Source: an uncultured Acetobacter sp.
Lineage (GTDB): Bacteria > Pseudomonadota > Alphaproteobacteria > Acetobacterales > Acetobacteraceae
Direction: 5' to 3'
Assembly: GCF_937875265.1 (NCBI RefSeq)
Contig: NZ_CALLXM010000283.1
Location: 1 to 9,530 of the forward strand
Length of the DNA: 9,530 bases
Part shown: piece by piece, positions 1-5,730 of the stretch
Layout of the letters: every line of letters begins with the position of its first letter
Numbering within the stretch: position 1 is the stretch's first letter
Position numbers and translations under genes: made by a program
The notes under the pieces: model-generated
Databases searched by the model: none
Told to the model about the DNA's origin: nothing
What the model saw: only the letters and a program-made list of their open reading frames with translations

Positions 1-38
1 AAAAAAGGAAATGCCTTACAACGGGCATTTCCTTTTTT
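1..38. terminator. Bidirectional intrinsic terminator at the end of the feo operon
   Basis: A perfect 15-bp inverted repeat, AAAAAAGGAAATGCC (1-15) against GGCATTTCCTTTTTT (24-38), encloses an 8-nt loop. Read on the minus strand, the hairpin ends in a run of six T, so it suits the feo genes, which are transcribed leftwards and end at 130. Read on the plus strand it also ends in six T, so it could stop a gene entering from the left of the window as well. Confidence 0.88.
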
Positions 39-129
39 GCGTTTTGCGTCTGAGGCGGCCGGAACGTCGCAGCCCTACAGGTCGTTTGGCTTTGTCGGCA
101 AAGGTCTGTTTGAGAACTGGGCAGCGGCT

Positions 130-369
130 TTAGTGACAGCCGCCGCCTTTGCCGCCGTCACAATTCTTGCAACTGCCACAGCCGGTGCGGACGCCGCCGG
201 GAGTGGCCAGCCGTTCAGCGCGGGCGCGCAGGCCGGTCAGGTGCTGCGTGTTGCGTAGCAGGGAGGCCAGCGTGCGCCAGAAGGGCACAAGCGTGGCCGG
301 GGCAAGCTTCTGGAGCCAGTAGGCCGCGCAGAAGACAACGATAAGGGCAACTAGAAAAATCTGTGTCAC
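130..369 (-). CDS. FeoB-associated Cys-rich membrane protein (small Feo accessory protein)
   Basis: A 79-residue protein that I place in the FeoB-associated Cys-rich family from its size, layout and position just after feoB. Residues 4-20 form one hydrophobic membrane segment. The tail is rich in Cys and Gly, with Cys64, Cys67, Cys70 and Cys78 followed by a terminal His79 (C-x2-C-x2-C-x7-CH), which suggests metal or Fe-S binding at the membrane face. The role of the family in Fe(II) uptake with FeoB is not firmly known. I chose the GTG at 369-367 because AGGAGG (376-381) lies 6 bases upstream. The same frame stays open further up to an ATG at 564, but that part is antisense-like sequence inside feoB's 3' end and lacks a ribosome site. 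The gene starts 35 bases after the feoB stop, so it is probably cotranscribed. Confidence 0.82.
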   Translation of the reverse strand: MTQIFLVALIVVFCAAYWLQKLAPATLVPFWRTLASLLRNTQHLTGLRARAERLATPGGVRTGCGSCKNCDGGKGGGCH

Positions 370-404
370 AGGAGTCCTCCTGTTATCAGCCGTGGCAAGG
401 GGCG

Positions 405-2243
405 TTAGCCGGTGATCAGGCGTGTGATGTGGTAGGTCAGGAAAGAGGCCAGATAAGCCAGACCAAACAGGTAGGCCATTGAGACCCAGACCAGCCGCCA
501 GGACCCGGTTTCCCGCCGGATGACCGCGAGCGTGGAAAAACACTGCGGCGCATACACATACCATGCCAGCAAAGAGAACGCCGTTGCAAGGCTCCAGTGG
601 GCCGAGAGAAGGGGGGCGAGCTGGGTCGCTGCATCACTTTCTGAAGCCCCGACAGAATAGACTGTGGCCAGACCGCTCACGGCCACTTCGCGGGCGGCCA
701 GACCGGGGATGAGCGCCACACAAATCTGCCAGTTGAAGCCGATAAACGCGAAGAGCGGCAGCATGAGGTGACCGATGCGGCCTGCCAGACTCCAGTCAAT
801 GGACGGGCCAGTAGCCCCCACAGGCGGAGCCGGAAAGCTGGAAAGCGCCCACATGATCACACTGAGCGTGACGATGATGGTGCCCACGCGGGAGAGAAAA
901 ATGCGCGCGCGCTGCCAGAGTTCAATGCACAGGCTTTGCAGGCCGGGTATACGGTAGCTGGGCAGTTCCATCAGCAGGGGGTGTTCCCCCGTGTCCCGCT
1001 TTTTTAGCACACGGGCCACGACAAGCGCGCTCAGCACCCCTGCGGCATACAGCACAAACAGCACCAGCCCGTGCAGGTTGAACACACCCAGCACGGAACG
1101 TGCGGGCACAAACGCGCCAATCAGCAGGGCATAGACGGGCAGGCGCGCGGAGCACGTCATCAGCGGGGCGATGAGGATGGTCACCATTCGGTCCCGCGGG
1201 TTCTGGATTGTGCGGGTGGACATAATGCCCGGCACGGCACAGGCAAAGCTGGAAAGCAGCGGGATGAAGGAGCGCCCGCTCAGCCCGGCAGAGGCCATCA
1301 GCTTGTCCAGCATGAAGGCCGCACGGGGTAGATAGCCGGATTCTTCCAGTGCCAGAATCCACAGGAACAGGATGAGGATTTGCGGCAGGAACACAATAAC
1401 CGTGCCCGCCCCGGCAATCACACCCTCCACAATCAGGCTGCGGAGAATGCCTTCCGGCAGCAAGGTGCCGACAAACTGGCCAAGCTGCTCCATGCCGCTT
1501 TGCAGCAGGTCCATGAACGGCTGCGCCCAGGAGAACACGGCCTGAAACATGATGAACAGCAGCACCAGCAGGATGAGCATGCCCCACACCGGGTGCAGCA
1601 CCCAGCGGTCCAGAGTAGCATCAAGCTGCGGGTGGCGTTCGGATGACCGTTGCACGCAGAGCGCCATCAGGCGGCGGACTTCCGCATGCAGGTCAGCGCC
1701 CTCTGGCAGCGGGGCTGGAGCAGGTGGAATTGGCTCATCCAGCACGCGCAGAATATCTGCTGCCCCGCCCCGTTTGACGCCAATGGCGGTAACAACCGGC
1801 ACGCCCAGTTCGGCTTGCAGGCGCGGGATATCAATTTCCAGCCCCTGCCTGCGCACGGCGTCAATCATGTTGAGCACCATAATCATCGGGCGGCCAAGCT
1901 GGCGCAGTTCCAGCGCAAACCGCAGATGCAGGCGGAGGTTGGTTGCGGCCAGCACGCTGACAATCAGGTCCGGCGCGGGCTCACCTTTATAAACACCCCG
2001 GCAGACGTCACGGGTGACGGCCTCATCCGGACTGGTGGCGTTCAGGCTGTATGTGCCCGGCAGATCCAGAACCTGCACGGCGCGCCCGGCAGGAGTGGTC
2101 AGGCGGCCTGCCTTGCGTTCCACCGTCACGCCTGCGTAGTTCGCCACTTTCTGGCGGCTGCCGGTCAGCTGATTGAAAAGAGCTGTTTTGCCGCTGTTTG
2201 GATTACCAACAAGAGCAATACGCAGGGGAGGAGTGTCCGTCAT
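405..2243 (-). CDS. feoB: Ferrous iron transport protein B (GTPase-gated Fe(II) transporter)
   Basis: FeoB, the inner-membrane Fe(II) permease with an N-terminal G domain. The 612-residue product shows G1 GNPNSGKT (13-20), the switch I region YAGVTVE (36-42), G3 DLPG (60-63) and G4 NMID (125-128). From about residue 213 come the multi-pass segments, with a first Gate region around PLLSSFACAVPGIMSTRTIQ and a second around LAAREVAVSG and APQCFSTLAVIRRETGSW. It is shorter than E. coli FeoB (773), mainly in linker and C-terminal parts, but both Gate halves are present, so it looks complete. The start ATG overlaps the feoA stop as ATGA, and GGAGG (2248-2252) sits 4 bases upstream, so translation is probably coupled. 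One oddity is AATN at 99-102, where the family usually has DA(T/S)N. Confidence 0.96.
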   Translation of the reverse strand: MTDTPPLRIALVGNPNSGKTALFNQLTGSRQKVANYAGVTVERKAGRLTTPAGRAVQVLDLPGTYSLNATSPDEAVTRDVCRGVYKGEPAPDLIVSVLAATNLRLHLRFALELRQLGRPMIMVLNMIDAVRRQGLEIDIPRLQAELGVPVVTAIGVKRGGAADILRVLDEPIPPAPAPLPEGADLHAEVRRLMALCVQRSSERHPQLDATLDRWVLHPVWGMLILLVLLFIMFQAVFSWAQPFMDLLQSGMEQLGQFVGTLLPEGILRSLIVEGVIAGAGTVIVFLPQILILFLWILALEESGYLPRAAFMLDKLMASAGLSGRSFIPLLSSFACAVPGIMSTRTIQNPRDRMVTILIAPLMTCSARLPVYALLIGAFVPARSVLGVFNLHGLVLFVLYAAGVLSALVVARVLKKRDTGEHPLLMELPSYRIPGLQSLCIELWQRARIFLSRVGTIIVTLSVIMWALSSFPAPPVGATGPSIDWSLAGRIGHLMLPLFAFIGFNWQICVALIPGLAAREVAVSGLATVYSVGASESDAATQLAPLLSAHWSLATAFSLLAWYVYAPQCFSTLAVIRRETGSWRLVWVSMAYLFGLAYLASFLTYHITRLITG

Positions 2244-2536
2244 GCGTCCTCCGTCTGGGTGGGCGCGCTGTTATGCAGGACTGGATCCAGCGCGGTGCCC
2301 TGCAAGGGCTGTATGACAACACGGGCTGCTTCAGACCGGCGAAGGGCGAAGCGCGTAAAGCCGATTTCTACTGCCATAGGGTCTCCCCCAAACGGGCCAA
2401 AGGCCACAACCTTCACAGGTTCACCAGGAACAAAGCCAAACTCTTCCAGCCGCCGGGCAATAGGGTCTGCCGGAGTGACGGGCGCGACGTGGTCAATAAC
2501 GCCGGAAAGGTTGAGAGGAAGCTCGTTCAGGCGCAC
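2240..2536 (-). CDS. feoA: Ferrous iron transport protein A (FeoA, SH3-like)
   Basis: A 98-residue cytosolic FeoA-domain protein, first gene of the feo operon. The body has the FeoA pattern: an N-terminal Leu-rich start (LNELPLNLSG), then ARRLEEFGFVPGEPVKVV, then GGDPMAVEIGFTRFALRRSEAARV, which is the core of the SH3-like barrel thought to modulate FeoB. The C-terminal 20 residues or so (after VIQPL) are an unconserved-looking tail. The GTG at 2536-2534 is the likely start: it begins the conserved part, and AGGA (2547-2550) lies 10 bases upstream. The stop TGA overlaps the feoB ATG. The gene diverges from typA. Regulation by iron is expected for this family, but I could not find a convincing Fur-type box. 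Confidence 0.92.
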   Translation of the reverse strand: MRLNELPLNLSGVIDHVAPVTPADPIARRLEEFGFVPGEPVKVVAFGPFGGDPMAVEIGFTRFALRRSEAARVVIQPLQGTALDPVLHNSAPTQTEDA

Positions 2537-2597
2537 GGCTGCGTTGTCCTGCTATGGCGGGTGGGGAATATGATGTTGAGAGTGATCCTTAATTCCA

Positions 2598-2640
2598 TTT
2601 ATGCCCGCTGTCCAATGTCACACCCCTGTGAACAGGGGTG
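2598..2640 (-). promoter_or_regulatory. feoA upstream region: 20-bp palindrome and weak -10-like element
   Basis: A perfect palindrome CACCCCTG-TGAA-CAGGGGTG occupies 2621-2640, about 85 bp upstream of the feoA start. Read towards feoA, a -10-like CATAAA (2598-2603, 4 of 6 to consensus) lies about 17 bp beyond it with no recognisable -35, so the palindrome sits where a -35 or activator/repressor site would be. There is no T run on either side, so it is not an intrinsic terminator. The assignment as an operator is inference; a leader hairpin in an RNA starting further upstream is the alternative. Confidence 0.35.
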
Positions 2641-2715
2641 CTAAAACCTGCTGGCAGGAGGGGGGAGGGAGCCCTTCACACGGAAGAGTTGCGGACCTTG
2701 TGAGGATTTTACGTG

Positions 2716-2759
2716 CAATATTTCGCGCTGGCGATTATCAACAGGCCACCGAAATATTG
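2716..2759. repeat. Inverted repeat upstream of typA (10-bp arms, 24-bp spacer)
   Basis: CAATATTTCG (2716-2725) is exactly inverted as CGAAATATTG (2750-2759). The arms are AT-rich in a GC-rich region, and the right arm runs into the -35 hexamer of the proposed typA promoter. That arrangement fits a pair of protein-binding half sites better than an RNA hairpin, since it lies upstream of the expected start of transcription. No factor can be named. Confidence 0.5.
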
Positions 2760-2785
2760 ACCGCGACAGAACCGCCCCGATAAGA
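2757..2785 (+). promoter_or_regulatory. Probable typA promoter
   Basis: TTGACC (2757-2762, 5 of 6 to TTGACA) is followed after 16 bases by GATAAG (2779-2784, 4 of 6 to TATAAT). The expected transcript would begin near 2791 and leave a leader of about 42 bases before the typA ATG. The ribosome site in that leader is weak (AGG at 2822-2824). Confidence 0.5.
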
Positions 2786-2832
2786 CGACAGTCGGCGGCG
2801 GCGTAGCGTGTAGGGAAAATCAGGCCTTTTTC

Positions 2833-4656
2833 ATGGATATCCGCAATATCGCCATCATTGCTCACGTCGATCATGGCAAGACGACTCTCGTTGATGAACT
2901 GCTGAAACAGTCCGGCTCCTTCCATGAGCATCAGCACGTTGCTGAACGCGCCATGGACAGCAATGATCTGGAACGTGAGCGTGGTATTACCATTCTTGCA
3001 AAGTGCACGTCCGTTGTCTGGAAAAACACGCGCATCAACATTATCGACACCCCCGGACACGCCGACTTCGGCGGGGAAGTGGAACGTATTCTGAGCATGG
3101 TGGACGGCGCAGTTGTGCTGGTCGATTCTGCTGAGGGTGCGCTGCCGCAGACCAAATTTGTGGTGGGTAAGGCTCTGGCCCGTGGCCTGAAGCCGATTGT
3201 TGTGGTCAATAAAATTGACCGTGGCGATGCCCGTCCGGACGAAGTGCATAACGAAGTGTTCGATCTGTTCGCCGCCCTCGGTGCGAATGATGAACAGCTC
3301 GACTTCCCGATGCTGTTTGCTTCTGGCCGTCAGGGCTGGGCCGATGTGGAGCTTGAAGGTCCGCGTAAAGACCTCAGCCCCATGTTCGACCTGATCCTGA
3401 AGCACGTTCCGGCTCCGGCTCTGGACAAGGAAAAGCCGTTCGCAATGACGGCAACCATCCTTGAAAACGATAACTTCCTGGGCCGGGTGCTCACGGGGCG
3501 TGTCGAACAGGGTCGTGCCCGCGTTAACATGCCGGTTAAGGTTCTGCGGGCCGATGGTTCCGTGGTGGAAACGGGCCGTCTGACCAAGCTGCTGTCCTTC
3601 CGTGGCCTTGATCGTGTGGCTGTTGAGGAAGTTGAGGCTGGTGACATTGTTGCCGTGGCCGGTCTTTCTGAAGCCACCATTCCTGACACCATTGCATCCC
3701 CGGAAGTGCCTGAGCCGCTGGTTGCTATTCCGGTTGATCCGCCGACGCTGTCCATGACGTTCCGCCTGAACGATGGCCCGCTGGGTGGCCGTGAAGGCAA
3801 GAAGGTCACGTCTCGCCAGATTCGTGACCGTCTGTTCAAGGAAACGGAAAGCAACATCGCCATCCGCGTGTCCGAAAGCCCGGAAAGCGAAGCGTTTGAA
3901 GTTGCTGGCCGTGGTGAACTTCAGCTGGGCGTGCTGATTGAAACCATGCGCCGTGAAGGCTTTGAGCTGACCATTGGTCGTCCCCGCGTGCTGTATCGCA
4001 CCAACGAGGAAACTGGTGATCGCGAAGAACCGTTTGAAGAAGTCACCATTGATGTGGACGAGCCCTACGCTGGTGTGGTCGTGGAGAAGATGTCTCTGCG
4101 TAAAGGCCAGATGCAGGACATGCGCCCCTCCGGTGGCGATAAGGTCCGTCTGACCTTCATCATCCCGTCTCGCGGGCTGATCGGGTATCATGGTGAATTC
4201 CTGACCGACACGCGCGGCACGGGTATCATGAACCGTCTGTTCCACGGCTATCAGCCCTATGCTGGCACCATTGAAGGCCGCCGTAACGGGTCCCTGATTT
4301 CTGCGGAAGATGGCAACACCACGACCTACTCCCTGTATTCCCTGCAGGACCGTGGCACGCTGTTTGTTGACGCTGGTGAAAAAGTCTACACCGGCATGAT
4401 CATTGGCGAACACTCCCGTGAAAACGATCTGGAAGTGAACGGCGTCCGTGAAAAGAAGCTGACCAACATGCGTGCGTCCGGCAAGGACGAAGCCCTGACC
4501 CTGACGCCGCCCCGCCGGATGTCTCTGGAACAGGCGATTGCGTATATTGAAGATGATGAACTGGTGGAAGTTATCCCCTCAGCCATTCGTCTGCGTAAGC
4601 GGTACCTTGATCCCAACGAACGCAAGAAGCGCGAACGTTCAGGCGACAAGTCCTGA
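2833..4656 (+). CDS. typA: Ribosome-associated translational GTPase TypA/BipA
   Basis: TypA/BipA, an EF-G-like GTPase that binds the 70S ribosome and supports 50S assembly and growth under stress such as cold. The 607-residue length equals the E. coli protein. The G domain shows G1 AHVDHGKTT (10-18), G2 RGITI (50-54), G3 DTPGH (72-76) and G4 NKID (126-129). Typical downstream stretches follow: VTSRQIRDRL, GRGELQLGVLIETMRREGFEL, the IPSRGLIGYHGEF segment of the family-specific part, and KLTNMRASGKDEAL near the C-terminus before ELVEVIPSAIRLRKRYL. The ATG at 2833 gives the usual N-terminus MDIRNIAIIAHVDHG. The gene stands alone: it diverges from feoA and is separated from the next gene by about 380 bp. 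Confidence 0.97.
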   Translation: MDIRNIAIIAHVDHGKTTLVDELLKQSGSFHEHQHVAERAMDSNDLERERGITILAKCTSVVWKNTRINIIDTPGHADFGGEVERILSMVDGAVVLVDSAEGALPQTKFVVGKALARGLKPIVVVNKIDRGDARPDEVHNEVFDLFAALGANDEQLDFPMLFASGRQGWADVELEGPRKDLSPMFDLILKHVPAPALDKEKPFAMTATILENDNFLGRVLTGRVEQGRARVNMPVKVLRADGSVVETGRLTKLLSFRGLDRVAVEEVEAGDIVAVAGLSEATIPDTIASPEVPEPLVAIPVDPPTLSMTFRLNDGPLGGREGKKVTSRQIRDRLFKETESNIAIRVSESPESEAFEVAGRGELQLGVLIETMRREGFELTIGRPRVLYRTNEETGDREEPFEEVTIDVDEPYAGVVVEKMSLRKGQMQDMRPSGGDKVRLTFIIPSRGLIGYHGEFLTDTRGTGIMNRLFHGYQPYAGTIEGRRNGSLISAEDGNTTTYSLYSLQDRGTLFVDAGEKVYTGMIIGEHSRENDLEVNGVREKKLTNMRASGKDEALTLTPPRRMSLEQAIAYIEDDELVEVIPSAIRLRKRYLDPNERKKRERSGDKS

Positions 4657-5039
4657 TCCTTCCGCATTTTGCGTAAGATGATGTGCATCCCTGCCATGCC
4701 GGTCTGCCCTTAAGGGTGTGCGGGCAGGGATCTCCCCCCTCCGGTTCAGGCCGGAGGGGAGAGACACATCAGGGCAGACCCCGTTAGCTCAGGTGCAGAA
4801 AGCAGGCGTTTTTTCAGCCGCATTCCCACCGGGTTCAGCCTGAAAAATAATGTGGCGAGATGAGGGTTGAGGAGTGTCAGACTCGCGGCAACCTGCTGGT
4901 ATGTCTGAATTTTAATCCGAGACGTGAAGAAGTTGTCATGCTATCACGTTCGCTAACCAGACGGATGCAGCTCGTCATACGGACTTCTGGCGTACTGGTC
5001 GGGACTACTGACGTCTCAGATAATTTTGGAGACATGATT
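4657..5039 (+). other. Gene-free interval between typA and the small secreted protein
   Basis: This 383-bp stretch contains no credible gene. Its first 100 bases hold the GC-rich hairpins listed separately. A further weak inverted repeat, TTTTTCAG (4810-4817) against CTGAAAAA (4840-4847), lies in the middle. The reading frame of the downstream protein is open back to an ATG at 4860, but the extra 60 residues have no secretory or family character and the good ribosome site is at 5028-5031. The rest may be promoter and 5' leader for the small gene. I could not identify a convincing -35/-10 pair. Confidence 0.5.
4687..4759 (+). terminator. Two GC-rich hairpins after typA (possible termination region)
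   Basis: The first hairpin is ATCCCTGCC (4687-4695) with GGCAGGGAT (4723-4731), enclosing a palindrome CCCTTAAGGG (4707-4716). The second is CCCCTCCGG (4736-4744) with CCGGAGGGG (4751-4759) and a 6-nt loop. Both are stable and begin about 30 bases after the typA stop. Neither is followed by a T tract, so they may act with Rho or as 3'-end stabilisers rather than as a classical intrinsic terminator. Confidence 0.45.
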
Positions 5040-5369
5040 ATGATTTCTCGTCGCCTTCTTGCAGCTCTGTCCACCGTCGCTCTGATGGGGGCTGCTGCTC
5101 CGTCCTTCGCTCAGGAAGCACCTGCCGCTCCTGCTGCTCCGACCGTTTCTGCCCCGGCTGCTCCGGCTGTTGAAGCTCCTGCGGCTCCTTCTGCTGAATC
5201 CGCTGCTCCTGCAGCCGCTCCGGAAGCTGCTGGAGAAGAAGGCACCAAGAAGAAGCACCACGGCAAAAAACACCACGGTAAGAAGCACCACGGCAAGAAG
5301 AGCAAGAAAGCAGCCGCTGCTGCCGCTCCTTCTGCTGACACGTCTTCTTCCGACACGTCTGGTCAGTAA
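5040..5369 (+). CDS. Small secreted Ala/Pro-rich protein with (KKHHG)3 repeats, function unknown
   Basis: I do not recognise a named family. The 109-residue product begins with a clear Sec signal peptide: RR at 4-5, hydrophobic core 6-20, probable cleavage after Ala24 (SFA/QE). Residues 25-68 are a flexible Ala/Pro/Glu-rich stretch. Residues 71-85 are three perfect Lys-Lys-His-His-Gly units, followed by KKSKK, six Ala and a Ser/Asp/Thr tail. No Cys is present. The product is probably periplasmic or envelope-associated. The His pairs could bind metal, and the Lys clusters could bind polyanions such as lipopolysaccharide or nucleic acid; both are inference. The ATG at 5040 is preferred over 5034 because GGAG (5028-5031) lies 8 bases before it and only 2 before the other. 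It is monocistronic, closed by hairpins at 5393-5502. Confidence 0.8.
   Translation: MISRRLLAALSTVALMGAAAPSFAQEAPAAPAAPTVSAPAAPAVEAPAAPSAESAAPAAAPEAAGEEGTKKKHHGKKHHGKKHHGKKSKKAAAAAAPSADTSSSDTSGQ
5250..5294 (+). repeat. Three tandem 15-bp repeats encoding KKHHG
   Basis: Three contiguous 15-base units (5250-5264, 5265-5279, 5280-5294) each encode Lys-Lys-His-His-Gly. Units 1 and 3 are identical in DNA. Unit 2 differs only at synonymous third positions (AAA for AAG twice, GGT for GGC). The identity suggests recent unit duplication, and copy number could vary between strains by slippage without breaking the frame. Confidence 0.9.
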
Positions 5370-5392
5370 AAGACCGAAAAACTGCAAGCCAG

Positions 5393-5433
5393 CACAGGGC
5401 CTTCGGGCCTTGTGTCAGGCTGATCGGCTTTTT
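5393..5433 (+). terminator. UUCG-tetraloop hairpin after the small secreted protein
   Basis: CACAGGGCC (5393-5401) pairs with GGCCTTGTG (5406-5414), a 9-bp stem with one G-U pair, across a TTCG tetraloop (5402-5405), an unusually stable RNA loop. A five-T run follows only at 5429-5433, and GGCTGA (5418-5423)/TCAGCC (5433-5438) can form a second small stem. It may act as a partial terminator or 3' stabiliser ahead of the stronger hairpin downstream. Confidence 0.55.
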
Positions 5434-5466
5434 CAGCCACATGCACTGGTAACAGGGGTGGGGCGC

Positions 5467-5502
5467 AAAAAGGGCCGGGGGATTATTCCTCCGGCCCTTT
5501 TT
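5467..5502. terminator. Strong bidirectional intrinsic terminator
   Basis: A 15-bp stem (5467-5481 with 5488-5502, one G-U pair) closes a 6-nt ATTATT loop. The core is GGGCCGG/CCGGCCC, flanked by five A on the left and five T on the right. It can end plus-strand transcripts of the small secreted protein and minus-strand transcripts coming from the aldehyde dehydrogenase unit. Confidence 0.92.
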
Positions 5503-5616
5503 GTTTGGCGGTTAGCCGGTGTGCAAATATAGGGGGAGGAGAGCTGAATATCCGGTTACGGTCAATCTGAAGATGGAATTAGACTCTTCAGGTCGTTTAA
5601 AGTAACGCGAGACGAG

Positions 5617-5730
5617 TCAGTCAGTGACGATAATGCTGGCGACGAGGGTATCGGGCCGCGTGGCAAACTCTGCATTAATGAGACGCCTGATGAGGTCGGC
5701 CCCTTCGATGAGCAGAACGCGCCTTGTCAC
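5617..5730 (-). CDS. Possible 37-codon ORF coupled to the aldehyde dehydrogenase gene, or a gene remnant
   Basis: Directly after the aldehyde dehydrogenase, a GTG at 5730-5728 overlaps its TGA stop as GTGA, and the frame runs 37 residues to a TGA at 5617-5619. The sequence (starting TRRVLLIEGADLIRRLIN, ending LVASIIVTD) is balanced in composition and looks more like real protein than random translation. There is no ribosome site of its own, so expression would depend on coupling. I do not recognise a family. It could be a small coupled protein, the truncated start of a former downstream gene, or chance. The region between it and the terminator at 5467-5502 shows nothing else. Confidence 0.35.
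   Translation of the reverse strand: MTRRVLLIEGADLIRRLINAEFATRPDTLVASIIVTD

Noticed and set aside
370..564. Extended 144-residue version of the FeoB-associated protein starting at 564
   Set aside because: The extra part is an alternative frame within the feoB 3' end, without membrane or family features. The GTG at 369 has an ideal AGGAGG.
1650..2573. A 307-codon plus-strand open frame opposite feoA and the start of feoB
   Set aside because: It runs through two well-supported genes on the other strand, with low-complexity, non-protein-like composition and no ribosome site. Shadow ORF.
2601..2783. 60-codon plus-strand ORF in the feoA-typA space
   Set aside because: It overlaps the proposed regulatory palindrome, inverted repeat and promoter, has no ribosome site and no recognisable product.
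2641..4413. A 590-codon open frame on the minus strand, antisense to typA
   Set aside because: It is the mirror of a strongly codon-biased gene. The product has no recognisable family features, is extremely rich in His, Asn, Thr and Arg, and lies across from the unmistakable TypA protein.
4778..4847. tRNA-like pieces: TAGCTCAG (4785-4792) and GGTTCA (4832-4837) about 46 bases apart, as in a tRNA
   Set aside because: The D stem is imperfect, no proper anticodon stem forms, the T arm does not close, and there is no acceptor-stem complementarity.
4860..5039. N-terminal extension of the small secreted protein back to ATG 4860
   Set aside because: The extension would bury a textbook signal peptide 60 residues in, and the ribosome site GGAG at 5028-5031 fits the start at 5040.
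5016..5442. Several minus-strand open frames opposite the small secreted protein
   Set aside because: They arise from the repetitive Ala/Pro/Lys codons of the plus-strand gene, and their translations are low-complexity Cys/Phe/Leu/Gly or Gln runs.
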